Shown in pieces: positions 1 to 7,407 of a DNA stretch of 64,000 nt. The position numbers were made by a program, and so were the translations under genes. The stretch spans positions 496,001 to 560,000 of the forward strand of contig OZ220731.1 of assembly GCA_965116785.1 (NCBI GenBank), in the 5' to 3' direction. Every line of letters starts with the position of its first letter. Position 1 is the first letter of the stretch. Source of the DNA: Bin87 sp965116785. GTDB lineage: Bacteria > Chloroflexota > Dehalococcoidia > Lucifugimonadales > UBA3495. The notes beneath the pieces are model-generated. The model worked only from the letters and a program-made list of their open reading frames with translations. It was not told where the DNA came from and searched no databases.

Positions 1-40
1 TCGCAGATCCTTTGACTTCTACGAGTACCGGGAGTTCTAG
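1..40 (+). CDS. nuoC: NADH-quinone oxidoreductase subunit C, 3' end only
   Basis: The window opens inside a gene. The frame starting at base 2 reads RRSFDFYEYREF and stops at TAG (38-40). A C-terminus of the RSFDF type fits the end of NuoC, the 30-kDa subunit of the complex I peripheral arm, and nuoC is the expected gene just before nuoD. Only 12 residues are visible, so the call rests mainly on context. Confidence 0.6.
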   Translation, partial: RRSFDFYEYREF

Positions 41-351
41 TGACCGCTGCCCAAGAAATCGACCCAATCGCCCCGGAGGACGGGGCTATTGTGGAGTTGG
101 TAGCGCGCGTGGTATCCAGCGGCGACCAGTTTTTGGCTACTGTGGACGGCTTGGAACTGCAGAGCAGCGGACGCACTCGCGAGGCCGCGGAGAACGGGCT
201 CGTCCAGGTGATGCGGGGCTGGCTGGAACGCCAGGACACGGTCGGCCGCTTGGGACAGGCTCTCGGCAGAGATGACTTGGCCGAGGAAACCGAGATAGTG
301 CTGCGGTTTGATGACGAGCACCCTTCGGACGGTCAATCGGCCGGTGTGTGA
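40..351 (+). CDS. Small HicB-like protein inside the complex I operon
   Basis: This 103-aa protein starts at GTG, which shares one base with the nuoC stop (TAGTG), so it is translationally coupled to nuoC. Residues about 28-62 (FLATVDGLELQSSGRT, then an alanine- and leucine-rich helix) resemble the beta-beta-beta-alpha pattern of HicB-type antitoxin folds. The tail is acidic. No HicA-like toxin is nearby. The next gene has a similar pattern, so the two may be an old duplication. It is not a Nuo subunit that I recognise. The position suggests co-expression with complex I, and any role in assembly or regulation is inference. Confidence 0.75.
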   Translation: MTAAQEIDPIAPEDGAIVELVARVVSSGDQFLATVDGLELQSSGRTREAAENGLVQVMRGWLERQDTVGRLGQALGRDDLAEETEIVLRFDDEHPSDGQSAGV

Positions 352-354
352 TTC

Positions 355-657
355 ATGGATCGCATCGTGTACGAAATCGAAGCCATGCGGGTAGCCTCCG
401 GTTGGGAGGCGCGGTGCCCGGAACTCGAAGTGACTGCTTTCGGCGACAGCCAGGAAGACGCGCGCACCGCCCTCCGGCGGCGAGTGGCGGACTATCTGGA
501 AGACTGCGAGGAAATGGGCGTGCTGGACGAAGTGCTCATCGAGGCCGGCTTCTACGACAACGGTGAGGCCTGGATGAGCGCCCGCGTGGAGCCGCCGCAG
601 CCCAACCTGCGTTTCATCGGATCGCCGTTTCCCGAAAGCCGGGAGCCGTCGGCCTGA
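355..657 (+). CDS. Second small HicB-like protein before nuoD
   Basis: This 100-aa protein has an ATG start three bases after the previous stop. Residues 1-45 (IVYEIEAMRVASGWEARCPELEVTAFG as short strands, then a helix starting DSQEDARTAL) look like the HicB/UPF0150 sandwich, which often accompanies toxins but also occurs alone. The C-terminal half is acidic with aromatic residues, and I do not recognise it. It sits between nuoC and nuoD, 33 bases before nuoD, and is probably in the same transcript. Function is unknown. The fold suggestion is moderate and would need a profile search. Confidence 0.75.
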   Translation: MDRIVYEIEAMRVASGWEARCPELEVTAFGDSQEDARTALRRRVADYLEDCEEMGVLDEVLIEAGFYDNGEAWMSARVEPPQPNLRFIGSPFPESREPSA

Positions 658-690
658 TGGCCTGACTGCCGGTCGCAATTCTGCGGAACA

Positions 691-1842
691 ATGGCTGATA
701 CTACCGCTATGGCTGACCAGGTATCCGACGGTGTCCGTGAGGGCACCCAGCCGGTGGAGATGCTGCTCAACATGGGGCCGCAGCATCCGTCGACGCACGG
801 CGTGTTCCGCATGGTGCTCTGGGTGGACGGCGAGAAAGTGGTCGACGTGGAGCCGCACATCGGCTACCTGCATCGGGGCTCCGAGAAACTGTGCGAGGGC
901 GAACAGTATCACCAGGTGGTCACGCTATTCGACCGGCTCGACTATATAGGCAACTTCAACAACGAGCTGGCGTACTGCATGGCCGTGGAAAAGCTGATGG
1001 GTCTGGAGGTGCCGGAGCGGGCCGAGTACATACGCGTGATCCTGTGCGAGCTGAACCGCATCGCCAGCCACCTGTTGTACGTGGGCACGATGGGCCTGGA
1101 CGCCGGGGCCATGACACCGGTGATGTTCTCCTTCCGCGGCCGCGAGCGGGTACAGGCGCTGTTCGAGGCCGTATCCGGTGCGCGCATGATGCACAACTAC
1201 TTCCGCATCGGCGGGCTCAAGGAGGACGTGCCCGACAACTTTCGCCAGTTGGTGGATGAGTTGATGCCCCTGCTCCGGGACGACGTGGAGCAGAGCGACC
1301 GCATATTGACCTTCAACGAGATCTTCCTGTCCCGCCTCAAGGACGTGAGCCCGATCAGCGCCGACGAGGCCATTGCCCTGGGACTCACCGGTCCCCTGCT
1401 GCGGGCCTGCGGGTACGAGTACGACGTCCGCAAGGCTCAGCCCTACTCCATCTACGACCGGTTTGACTTCGAGGTGCCGGTGGGGCTGGATGGGGACTGC
1501 TGGGACCGTCATTGGGTGCGCGTACAGGAGATGTACCAGTCGCTGCGGATCGTGGAACAGGCAATGGAGCAACTGCCCGAAGGACCGGTGTCGTCATCGC
1601 TGGGCCGCCGGTTGATCCGTCCTCCCGCCGGCGAGGCCTACGTGCGCGCCGAGAACCCCCGCGGCGAGATCGGCGTCTACCTCGTCAGCGACGGGACTGA
1701 TAAGCCTTACCGGGTCAAGGTGCGCCCGCCTTCTTTCTGCAACCTCTCCGCTCTGCGCCGGCTGCTGGCGGACACTTGGCTGGCGGACAGCGTGGTGGTG
1801 CTCGGTTCGCTCGACATCGTCCTGGGCGAGGTGGACCGGTGA
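691..1842 (+). CDS. nuoD: NADH-quinone oxidoreductase subunit D
   Basis: NuoD is the 49-kDa subunit of the complex I peripheral arm and forms the quinone pocket with NuoB and NuoH. At 383 aa it has typical length. Diagnostic stretches are NMGPQHPSTHG (residues 27-37, with the quinone-pocket His32), PHIGYLHRGSEKL, and RLDYIGNFNNELAY with the conserved quinone-contacting Tyr. The C-terminus RPPSFCNLSALRRLL and VVLGSLDIVLGEVDR is canonical. The start could be ATG 691 or ATG 709; neither has a strong ribosome site. The stop overlaps the nuoH start by four bases (GTGA). Confidence 0.97.
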   Translation: MADTTAMADQVSDGVREGTQPVEMLLNMGPQHPSTHGVFRMVLWVDGEKVVDVEPHIGYLHRGSEKLCEGEQYHQVVTLFDRLDYIGNFNNELAYCMAVEKLMGLEVPERAEYIRVILCELNRIASHLLYVGTMGLDAGAMTPVMFSFRGRERVQALFEAVSGARMMHNYFRIGGLKEDVPDNFRQLVDELMPLLRDDVEQSDRILTFNEIFLSRLKDVSPISADEAIALGLTGPLLRACGYEYDVRKAQPYSIYDRFDFEVPVGLDGDCWDRHWVRVQEMYQSLRIVEQAMEQLPEGPVSSSLGRRLIRPPAGEAYVRAENPRGEIGVYLVSDGTDKPYRVKVRPPSFCNLSALRRLLADTWLADSVVVLGSLDIVLGEVDR

Positions 1843-2948
1843 ATTTTCTCGTAAGCCTGGCTTGGAGCGCACTCGGCCTCGCGATCATGTTTGCCGTGCT
1901 ATCGGTGGTTGTTCTGTCCATGGTCTGGCTGGAACGCAAGGCTTTGGGTCGCCTGCAGTTGCGCTATGGGCCGACCCGCACCGGGCTGTTTGGGTTGATG
2001 CAGCCCATCGCCGATGCGGTGAAGCTATTGATCAAAGAGGACATCATCCCCGAGGATTCTGAGAAAGCCATCTTCTGGATCGCACCGGTCATCGTCGTCG
2101 TGTCGGCCTTCGTGATCTGGGTGACCATACCCGGCGGCGACAACGTGGTGATACGCCACCTGCCGCTGGGGCTGTTCTACATCGTTGCCTTCGCAGTGAT
2201 CGGCATTCTGGGTTTGGTGCTGGCCGGCTGGGGTTCGGCAAACAAGTACGGCATCATGGGTGGGTTGCGATCCGCCGCGCAGTTGATTTCCTACGAAATT
2301 CCGGTGGTGCTGGTTGCCGCCGCCGTGGCGATCCTGGCTCAATCGCTGGACATGCGGGAAATCGTCGCGCAGCAATCGGCCTACCCGTACCTGGTAGTGT
2401 TGCCACTGGGGTTTGTGGTGTTCTTCATTGCCGGCCTGGCAGAGGTCGGACGCACCCCCTTCGACATCTATCACGCCGAGAGCGAGGTGGTGGGAGGCCC
2501 GTTCGTGGAGTACAGCGGAGCCCACTGGTCGGTGTTCTTCCTGGCCGAGTACATCAACACCTTCGCCATAGCAGCGTTGACAACGTTGCTGTTCCTGGGC
2601 GGCTGGGGTGGCCCGGCCCTGCCCGACGTGGTGTGGTTCCTCCTGAAGACCTACGCGGTGGTGTTGGTGGTGTTCTGGGTGCGAGGCACGTTCCCGCGTC
2701 TGCGCATCGACCAATTGATGGCTTTTGCGTGGAAGGTGATGGTCCCGCTATCGTTCTACACCGTTGTCATCGCCGCCGTGTACCGGTTCTACAGTCTGCC
2801 CTGGTGGAGCCTGACCATCATGTCGGCGGCCGGTCTGGCGGTCACTGGGTGGATCATCTACCGGCGCATGACCGCTCCGGCCCGCCGGGTTGCGGAGGTG
2901 CAGCGGCAGCTTGCCGCACGTCGGGCGGCGACCGGAGCACGCACCTAA
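1839..2948 (+). CDS. nuoH: NADH-quinone oxidoreductase subunit H
   Basis: This is the membrane subunit that links the quinone site to the proton-pumping arm. From GTG 1839, overlapping the nuoD stop, the protein is 369 aa; an upstream start would run back into nuoD and was not used. It is multi-spanning, with the ND1 signatures YGPTRTGLFGLMQPIADA and ESEVVGGPFVEYSG and the basic loop RGTFPRLRIDQLM. The gene runs straight from nuoD to the next Nuo gene, nuoI, with no nuoE, F or G between. This supports a complex I without the NADH-oxidising module, as in several Chloroflexi and cyanobacteria. Confidence 0.97.
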   Translation: MNFLVSLAWSALGLAIMFAVLSVVVLSMVWLERKALGRLQLRYGPTRTGLFGLMQPIADAVKLLIKEDIIPEDSEKAIFWIAPVIVVVSAFVIWVTIPGGDNVVIRHLPLGLFYIVAFAVIGILGLVLAGWGSANKYGIMGGLRSAAQLISYEIPVVLVAAAVAILAQSLDMREIVAQQSAYPYLVVLPLGFVVFFIAGLAEVGRTPFDIYHAESEVVGGPFVEYSGAHWSVFFLAEYINTFAIAALTTLLFLGGWGGPALPDVVWFLLKTYAVVLVVFWVRGTFPRLRIDQLMAFAWKVMVPLSFYTVVIAAVYRFYSLPWWSLTIMSAAGLAVTGWIIYRRMTAPARRVAEVQRQLAARRAATGART

Positions 2949-2996
2949 CCGCTGATGCTGGTATCATATTGCTACCCCTGATCCGGGGATCCTTCC

Positions 2997-3584
2997 ATGG
3001 TCACTAACACCCGCAAAATCACCGTCACGGAATTCGAAGCGATGGCCGCCGACCCCGGTCACCGTTACGAATTGGTGGACGGAGAGTTGGTTGATATGGA
3101 TGGCAAGCCCAGGCACGGAAGAGTTACCGCACGGATTGGCTCTTTGCTTCAACATCACGTATTCGACTTGGGGCTGCCGCTGGATGTTGGTGTCAGCACG
3201 GGGTTCGCGATGAGTGGAACCACCCTGCGATTCCCGGATGTTCATGCAACTTCATGGGAGCGGATGGCAGAATATGACGAGTCGGCGCCCGGATGGCCGA
3301 GGCTCGCTCCTGATGTCGCTATTGAAGTGGTTTCGGCCAGCAACACGCCGGCGGCTTTGGAGCGAAAAACCGCCGAGTATTTCGCCGGTGGCTCGAGTGC
3401 CGTTTGGATCGCTGACCCTGGTTCCCGTACGGTGAGGATCCGGCGTCCGGGCGTTGAGGATGAAGTGTTCGGGCCGGATGATATCCTGTCCGGCGAGCCG
3501 AAAATCTCAGGGTTCGCCTGTCCCGTCGCCGACATATTCGCCGTGCTGGATCGCAGCCCCCGATCAGATGCGGAGGTTAACTAA
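2997..3584 (+). CDS. Uma2-family protein (PD-(D/E)XK nuclease fold) inserted between nuoH and nuoI
   Basis: This 195-aa protein has the full Uma2/DUF820 pattern: FEAMAADPGHRYELVDGEL near the N-terminus, FPDVH (Asp81), LAPDVAIEVVS (Asp106, Glu110) and LERKTAEYF (Lys124), matching the D-ExK active site of restriction-endonuclease-like folds. Uma2 proteins are abundant in cyanobacteria and Chloroflexi and their role is poorly known. It sits on the operon strand, 48 bases after nuoH and 3 bases before nuoI, so it is probably co-transcribed with complex I. This looks like a later insertion. A link to respiration is not shown. Confidence 0.9.
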   Translation: MVTNTRKITVTEFEAMAADPGHRYELVDGELVDMDGKPRHGRVTARIGSLLQHHVFDLGLPLDVGVSTGFAMSGTTLRFPDVHATSWERMAEYDESAPGWPRLAPDVAIEVVSASNTPAALERKTAEYFAGGSSAVWIADPGSRTVRIRRPGVEDEVFGPDDILSGEPKISGFACPVADIFAVLDRSPRSDAEVN

Positions 3585-3587
3585 CCC

Positions 3588-4118
3588 ATGCTGGAAAGCC
3601 TGAAAGGGATGATGCTCACCCTGGCGTCTACGGTCTCGGGATTGCGCCGGCCGGTGACACAGCAGTACCCCAAGGAGGCAACTCCGGTGCGCCCGCGTTT
3701 CATGGGGTTCCCGGCGCTCACCTGGGACGGCGAAATCAGCGAACCCTACTGCACCGGCTGCATGGTGTGCATCCGCAACTGCCCGACGCAGTGCATGTCC
3801 GCCAGCATGATGGACAACCCCAAGCACGCTGACGGCGACAGCAGCCGCCGGAAGATCGTCGATTACTTTGAAATCAATTTGAACCGTTGTATATTGTGCG
3901 GGATCTGCGTCGAGTACTGTAATTTCGACGCTATTGTCATGAGCCACGAACACGAGATGAGCACCTACGCACGCAACGGAGATCGGGTCGATCTTCCCGC
4001 GCTGCTGCACATCGGAAAGAAGTACCAGGACGATACGGCATGGATCCCACCCACTGTGTTGGCCAAGCAGAAAGCGGACGCCGCCAAAGCGGCTGCCGAG
4101 CCGGAACCCCAGGCCTGA
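3588..4118 (+). CDS. nuoI: NADH-quinone oxidoreductase subunit I (2 x 4Fe-4S)
   Basis: NuoI is the ferredoxin-like subunit carrying clusters N6a and N6b towards NuoB. The 176-aa protein has two cysteine sets: Cys55, 58, 61, 65 (CTGCMVCIRNCP) and Cys101, 104, 107, 111 (CILCGICVEYC). The usual Pro after the last cysteine of the second motif is Asn here, which should not affect cluster binding. A segment FEINLNRCILCGIC followed by a YCNFDAI stretch is typical. The C-terminus is an Ala/Lys-rich tail. It lies between the Uma2 gene and a small cysteine-knuckle gene. Confidence 0.97.
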   Translation: MLESLKGMMLTLASTVSGLRRPVTQQYPKEATPVRPRFMGFPALTWDGEISEPYCTGCMVCIRNCPTQCMSASMMDNPKHADGDSSRRKIVDYFEINLNRCILCGICVEYCNFDAIVMSHEHEMSTYARNGDRVDLPALLHIGKKYQDDTAWIPPTVLAKQKADAAKAAAEPEPQA

Positions 4119-4131
4119 GCCGAGGCTGACC

Positions 4132-4437
4132 GTGCCCAGAGAAGACGAACGCTTCCGCAACCTTTCGCCACGGCATCCGCAATATTGCACCTGCGTCGAT
4201 TGCGTTGAGCAAAGAAAGTCCGGACAGGACGCGAACGTCGCCGGCAAGGTCGGTGGTTTGGTAGGCAAGATTGCCGGCAAGGCCGCCAAAGCCGGAAAAA
4301 TGGGCAAGGGCAAGCGGAAGGGCAAAGCCGGAGCATCGGGCAAAGCGAGAGGCCGAACCCAAGCGCTGTCCGAGCCGGTCAAGAAGCATAAGGCCGACTG
4401 CGAGTGTGCGACCTGTACGCTCCTCAAGTCTATCTAG
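4132..4437 (+). CDS. Small basic protein with a HxxxCxCxxC knuckle at each end
   Basis: This 101-aa protein begins at GTG 4132 after a GAGG site, 13 bases beyond nuoI. It has two identical spacing motifs: His15, Cys19, Cys21, Cys24 (HPQYCTCVDC) near the N-terminus, and His86, Cys90, Cys92, Cys95 (HKADCECATC) near the C-terminus. Between them is a Lys/Gly/Ala-rich, strongly basic and probably flexible linker (about 30-80). Each end could bind one zinc or take part in a metal or nucleic-acid contact. I recall a similar N-terminal motif in other Chloroflexi small proteins but know no function. Placement between nuoI and nuoJ hints at co-expression with complex I. Confidence 0.8.
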   Translation: MPREDERFRNLSPRHPQYCTCVDCVEQRKSGQDANVAGKVGGLVGKIAGKAAKAGKMGKGKRKGKAGASGKARGRTQALSEPVKKHKADCECATCTLLKSI

Positions 4438-4513
4438 GTGTTGGCCCACCAGGATTCCAGGGCCGGTCCGCCTATCCAGTAATGCCGACGCCGAAACCAA
4501 ACCCTCAACACCG

Positions 4514-4534
4514 GAGCCGCCAGCGGGGCGGCTC
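4514..4534 (+). other. Hairpin in the gap before nuoJ
   Basis: The 159-base gap between the cysteine-knuckle gene and nuoJ holds an 8-bp inverted repeat (GAGCCGCC / GGCGGCTC, 5-base loop). It has no T-run, so it is more likely an attenuator or mRNA-processing hairpin than a full terminator. I see no gene in the gap. Confidence 0.4.
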
Positions 4535-4596
4535 ATACTTTGACAGCGTGCCGGGCAGTTCCAGGTGGGACCCGGTGAGCGGGGACGCATAGACCC

Positions 4597-5115
4597 GTGG
4601 CGTTGGCCCTGTTCGTCATCGTAGCCATTTTCACCCTCGGCGGAGCGGTGGGAGTCGTCGCGACACGGAACGTGGTGCATGCGGCGCTGTTCCTGTTGCT
4701 GTCGCTGTTGGGCGCGGCCGGCGCGTATCTGCTGTTGTTCGCCGAGTTTCTTGCGTTGGTTCAGGTGCTCATCTACGGCGGCGCGGTGACCATCGTCGTG
4801 CTGTTTGCGGTGATGCTCACCCGATCATCGGAATATCCGCGCATCACGGACAACCGGCAATGGCCCCTGGGTTTGATAACGGCAACGGTGCTGGCGGTGG
4901 TGTTGGGCGCGGCTTTCTGGCTCGCTCCTGAAATCGTAGCCGAGCCGCAGGCGCCGGCATTCACCAAGCTGGGCGCTTCCCTTTTCACCAAGTGGGCATT
5001 GCCGTTCGAGATCGCTTCTCTAGTGCTGCTGGTTGCGCTGATCGGGGCCATCATCATCGCCCGGACACAGAGCGTATCGACGCAAGCCGATGCGCCAGCG
5101 GAAGGCGAGGGTTAG
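4597..5115 (+). CDS. nuoJ: NADH-quinone oxidoreductase subunit J
   Basis: NuoJ is a membrane subunit of the complex I proton channel region. It is 172 aa with a GTG start. About five hydrophobic segments are visible, and the ND6/NuoJ signature is present: VVATRNVVHAALFLLLSLLG, then AEFLALVQVLIYGGAVTIVV with the conserved glutamate and the glycine-rich pi-bulge helix. The C-terminus is a polar tail (SVSTQADAPAEGEG). nuoK follows after seven bases. Confidence 0.96.
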   Translation: MALALFVIVAIFTLGGAVGVVATRNVVHAALFLLLSLLGAAGAYLLLFAEFLALVQVLIYGGAVTIVVLFAVMLTRSSEYPRITDNRQWPLGLITATVLAVVLGAAFWLAPEIVAEPQAPAFTKLGASLFTKWALPFEIASLVLLVALIGAIIIARTQSVSTQADAPAEGEG

Positions 5116-5122
5116 CCCGGCA

Positions 5123-5443
5123 ATGGTGCCTCTCCTGTACTTCCAGCTCCTGGGAGCCGCCCTGTTCGGGATCGGTTTCTACGGAGTTCTCGCGCGCCGG
5201 AGCGCGGTGCTCATCGTCTTGTCCATCGAGTTGATGCTGAACGCCGTCAACATCAACTTGATCGCGGCCGCCTCCTACCTGAACGGTACCGGCCGTTTTG
5301 ACGCATTCGACGGCCAGATCATCGCGATCTTCGTCATCACGGTGGCGGCGGCGGAGGTCGGCCTGGCCTTCGCGATCATCCTGAGGATGTATCGCAACCG
5401 TGGAACCGTCAACGTGGACGAAATCAACCTGCTGAAGTGGTGA
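5123..5443 (+). CDS. nuoK: NADH-quinone oxidoreductase subunit K
   Basis: NuoK is a three-helix membrane subunit with two buried glutamates essential for proton pumping. From ATG 5123 it is 106 aa, the usual size. VLIVLSIELMLNAVNINLIA carries the helix-2 Glu, and ITVAAAEVGLAFAIIL carries the helix-3 Glu. A start 33 bases upstream would overlap nuoJ and add a basic leader not seen in the family. nuoL follows one base after the stop. Confidence 0.97.
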   Translation: MVPLLYFQLLGAALFGIGFYGVLARRSAVLIVLSIELMLNAVNINLIAAASYLNGTGRFDAFDGQIIAIFVITVAAAEVGLAFAIILRMYRNRGTVNVDEINLLKW

Positions 5444-5444
5444 C

Positions 5445-7382
5445 ATGCCGCTGGCGTTCCTCATCCCAGTCTTCTCCTTCGCCGCCTGCCCGCTGATCAT
5501 CCTGTTCCAGCGGTGGCTGCCGTTGCGCGGAGCGCCGCTGGCGATCCTGGCCATCGGCGGCGGTTTCGTCGTGTGGGTTGTTGCCACTTTGGGGTTCCTT
5601 GGCGCATCTGCCGACGATCCGTCGTGTGCGGTCAGCGGCGTCACCGGGGCGTTGACCTGTCACTTCGCCACGGAGTGGTTCCAGGCGGGCATTCCTGGGG
5701 TCGCCGCAACTGTCGATCAGGCAATTCACCTGAGCTGGGGCGTCATCATCGATCCCTTGACGATCGTGCTCATCGGCTTGATCACATTCGTCGCCCTGGG
5801 GGTGCAGCTCTACTCGCTGGAATACATGAAGGGTGATCCACGCTTTGGCTGGTACTTCGCCTGGCAGGCACTGTTCGTGGCTGCGATGCTGACCCTGGCC
5901 CTGGCTGACAATTTCCTGCTCCTGTACATCGCGTGGGAATTGGTGGGCCTGTGCTCCTACCTGCTGATCGGGTTCTGGTTCGAAAACCCGGGACCTCGAG
6001 AGGCGGCCAAAAAGGCCTTCGTCGTGACGCGGATCGGCGACGTGGGCCTGCTGGTAGGCATCCTGCTCCTGTGGGTAAACGTCGGCAGTTTCAGCATGTC
6101 CGACGCGTTCGCCGCTGCCGCCTCGGGCGAGCTGGGCCGCGGCGTCACCACCGCCGCGGCCATCCTGCTGCTGTTGGGAGCCATGGGCAAGTCCGCGCAG
6201 TTCCCCTTCCATGTGTGGCTGCCCGACGCCATGGAGGGCCCGACGCCGGTCAGCGCGCTGATCCACGCGGCAACCATGGTGATCGCCGGCGTTTACCTGG
6301 TGGCCCGTGCCTATCCCATCTTCGCCGCCTCGCCGGAAGCCATGATGGTTGTGGCCATCGTCGGGTTGGTCACCGCCCTGGGCGCGGCGACCATCGCCCT
6401 GGTGTCCACGGATTTGAAACGTATCCTCGCGTACTCCACGGTGTCCCATCTGGGCTTGATGATGCTCTCGCTGGGCGCGTTCGGCTGGACGGCGGCGGTG
6501 TTCCACCTGATGGCCCACGGGTTCGCCAAGGCGCTGCTGTTCCTCGGCGCCGGAAGCGTGATGCACGGTGTTGGAGCCCATGGCGACGTGGACATTCGTC
6601 GCGTCGGCGGGCTGCGCCGGGCGATGCCCGTGACGGCCGTGGTCTTCTCCATCGGCGCGCTGTCGCTGGGCGGCATACCGATCCTGTCGGGCTTCTGGAG
6701 CAAGGACGAGATACTGATCGCGGTGGAGCACAACCTGCCGGTGATATTCATCGTCCTGACAATGCTGACCGCGTTCCTGAGCGCGCTTTACATGGCGCGC
6801 GCCATGTTCGTCGTTTTCTTCGGACCCGAGGGCGAGGACAGCCACCACGCCCACGAATCGCCGCTGCTCATGACCGGCGTGATGTCCGTGCTTGCGGTGC
6901 TGGCCGTGGGTTTCGGCTGGATCGCATTCAACTGGCCCGGCGCCTTCGATGGGTTCGGCAGCTTCGTGTACTACGACCACGCCGAAAAGTTCCACTTCAA
7001 CTACGTGCTCGGTGTTCTGTCGATAATTTTGGCGGTGGGCGCTTTCGTGCTGGCCTGGCTGGTCTACGTGCGTCGCGCAATATCGCACGAGCCCTGGCGG
7101 ACGCGATTCGCAGCGGCGCTGAGGGTCGTCGAGCGCCGGTACTACGTCGATGAAGCCTACCAGTGGACCATCGACAGAGTGGTGCTCACCGTCTCGGCGG
7201 CGCTGGCGTTCTTCGACCGCGCTGTGGTGAACGACGTCGCAGTAAACGGCCCAGCCGACATCGTGCGCAAGGCGGGAATCGCGCTGCGCCTTCACGTCAC
7301 CGGCCACGTTTATTCCTATGCCCTGGCAGTGGCGCTGGGCGTGATTGGGTTGGCGATTTTCTGGTGGCTGCGCTCGGTGTAA
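5445..7382 (+). CDS. nuoL: NADH-quinone oxidoreductase subunit L
   Basis: NuoL is the distal antiporter-like proton-pumping subunit with the long lateral helix. The 645-aa protein has the proton-conducting core motifs: YIAWELVGLCSYLLIGFW with the channel glutamate, PFHVWLPDAMEGPTPVSALI, TDLKRILAYSTVSHLGLM, and HLMAHGFAKALLFLGAGSVMH. A soluble loop has a small His cluster (EDSHHAHE). The C-terminal amphipathic and anchor helices are present. It is the first of three antiporter-like genes in the order L, M, N. Confidence 0.98.
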   Translation: MPLAFLIPVFSFAACPLIILFQRWLPLRGAPLAILAIGGGFVVWVVATLGFLGASADDPSCAVSGVTGALTCHFATEWFQAGIPGVAATVDQAIHLSWGVIIDPLTIVLIGLITFVALGVQLYSLEYMKGDPRFGWYFAWQALFVAAMLTLALADNFLLLYIAWELVGLCSYLLIGFWFENPGPREAAKKAFVVTRIGDVGLLVGILLLWVNVGSFSMSDAFAAAASGELGRGVTTAAAILLLLGAMGKSAQFPFHVWLPDAMEGPTPVSALIHAATMVIAGVYLVARAYPIFAASPEAMMVVAIVGLVTALGAATIALVSTDLKRILAYSTVSHLGLMMLSLGAFGWTAAVFHLMAHGFAKALLFLGAGSVMHGVGAHGDVDIRRVGGLRRAMPVTAVVFSIGALSLGGIPILSGFWSKDEILIAVEHNLPVIFIVLTMLTAFLSALYMARAMFVVFFGPEGEDSHHAHESPLLMTGVMSVLAVLAVGFGWIAFNWPGAFDGFGSFVYYDHAEKFHFNYVLGVLSIILAVGAFVLAWLVYVRRAISHEPWRTRFAAALRVVERRYYVDEAYQWTIDRVVLTVSAALAFFDRAVVNDVAVNGPADIVRKAGIALRLHVTGHVYSYALAVALGVIGLAIFWWLRSV

Positions 7383-7407
7383 CCGCCAGCGTCGACGTGC
7401 TGTGACC

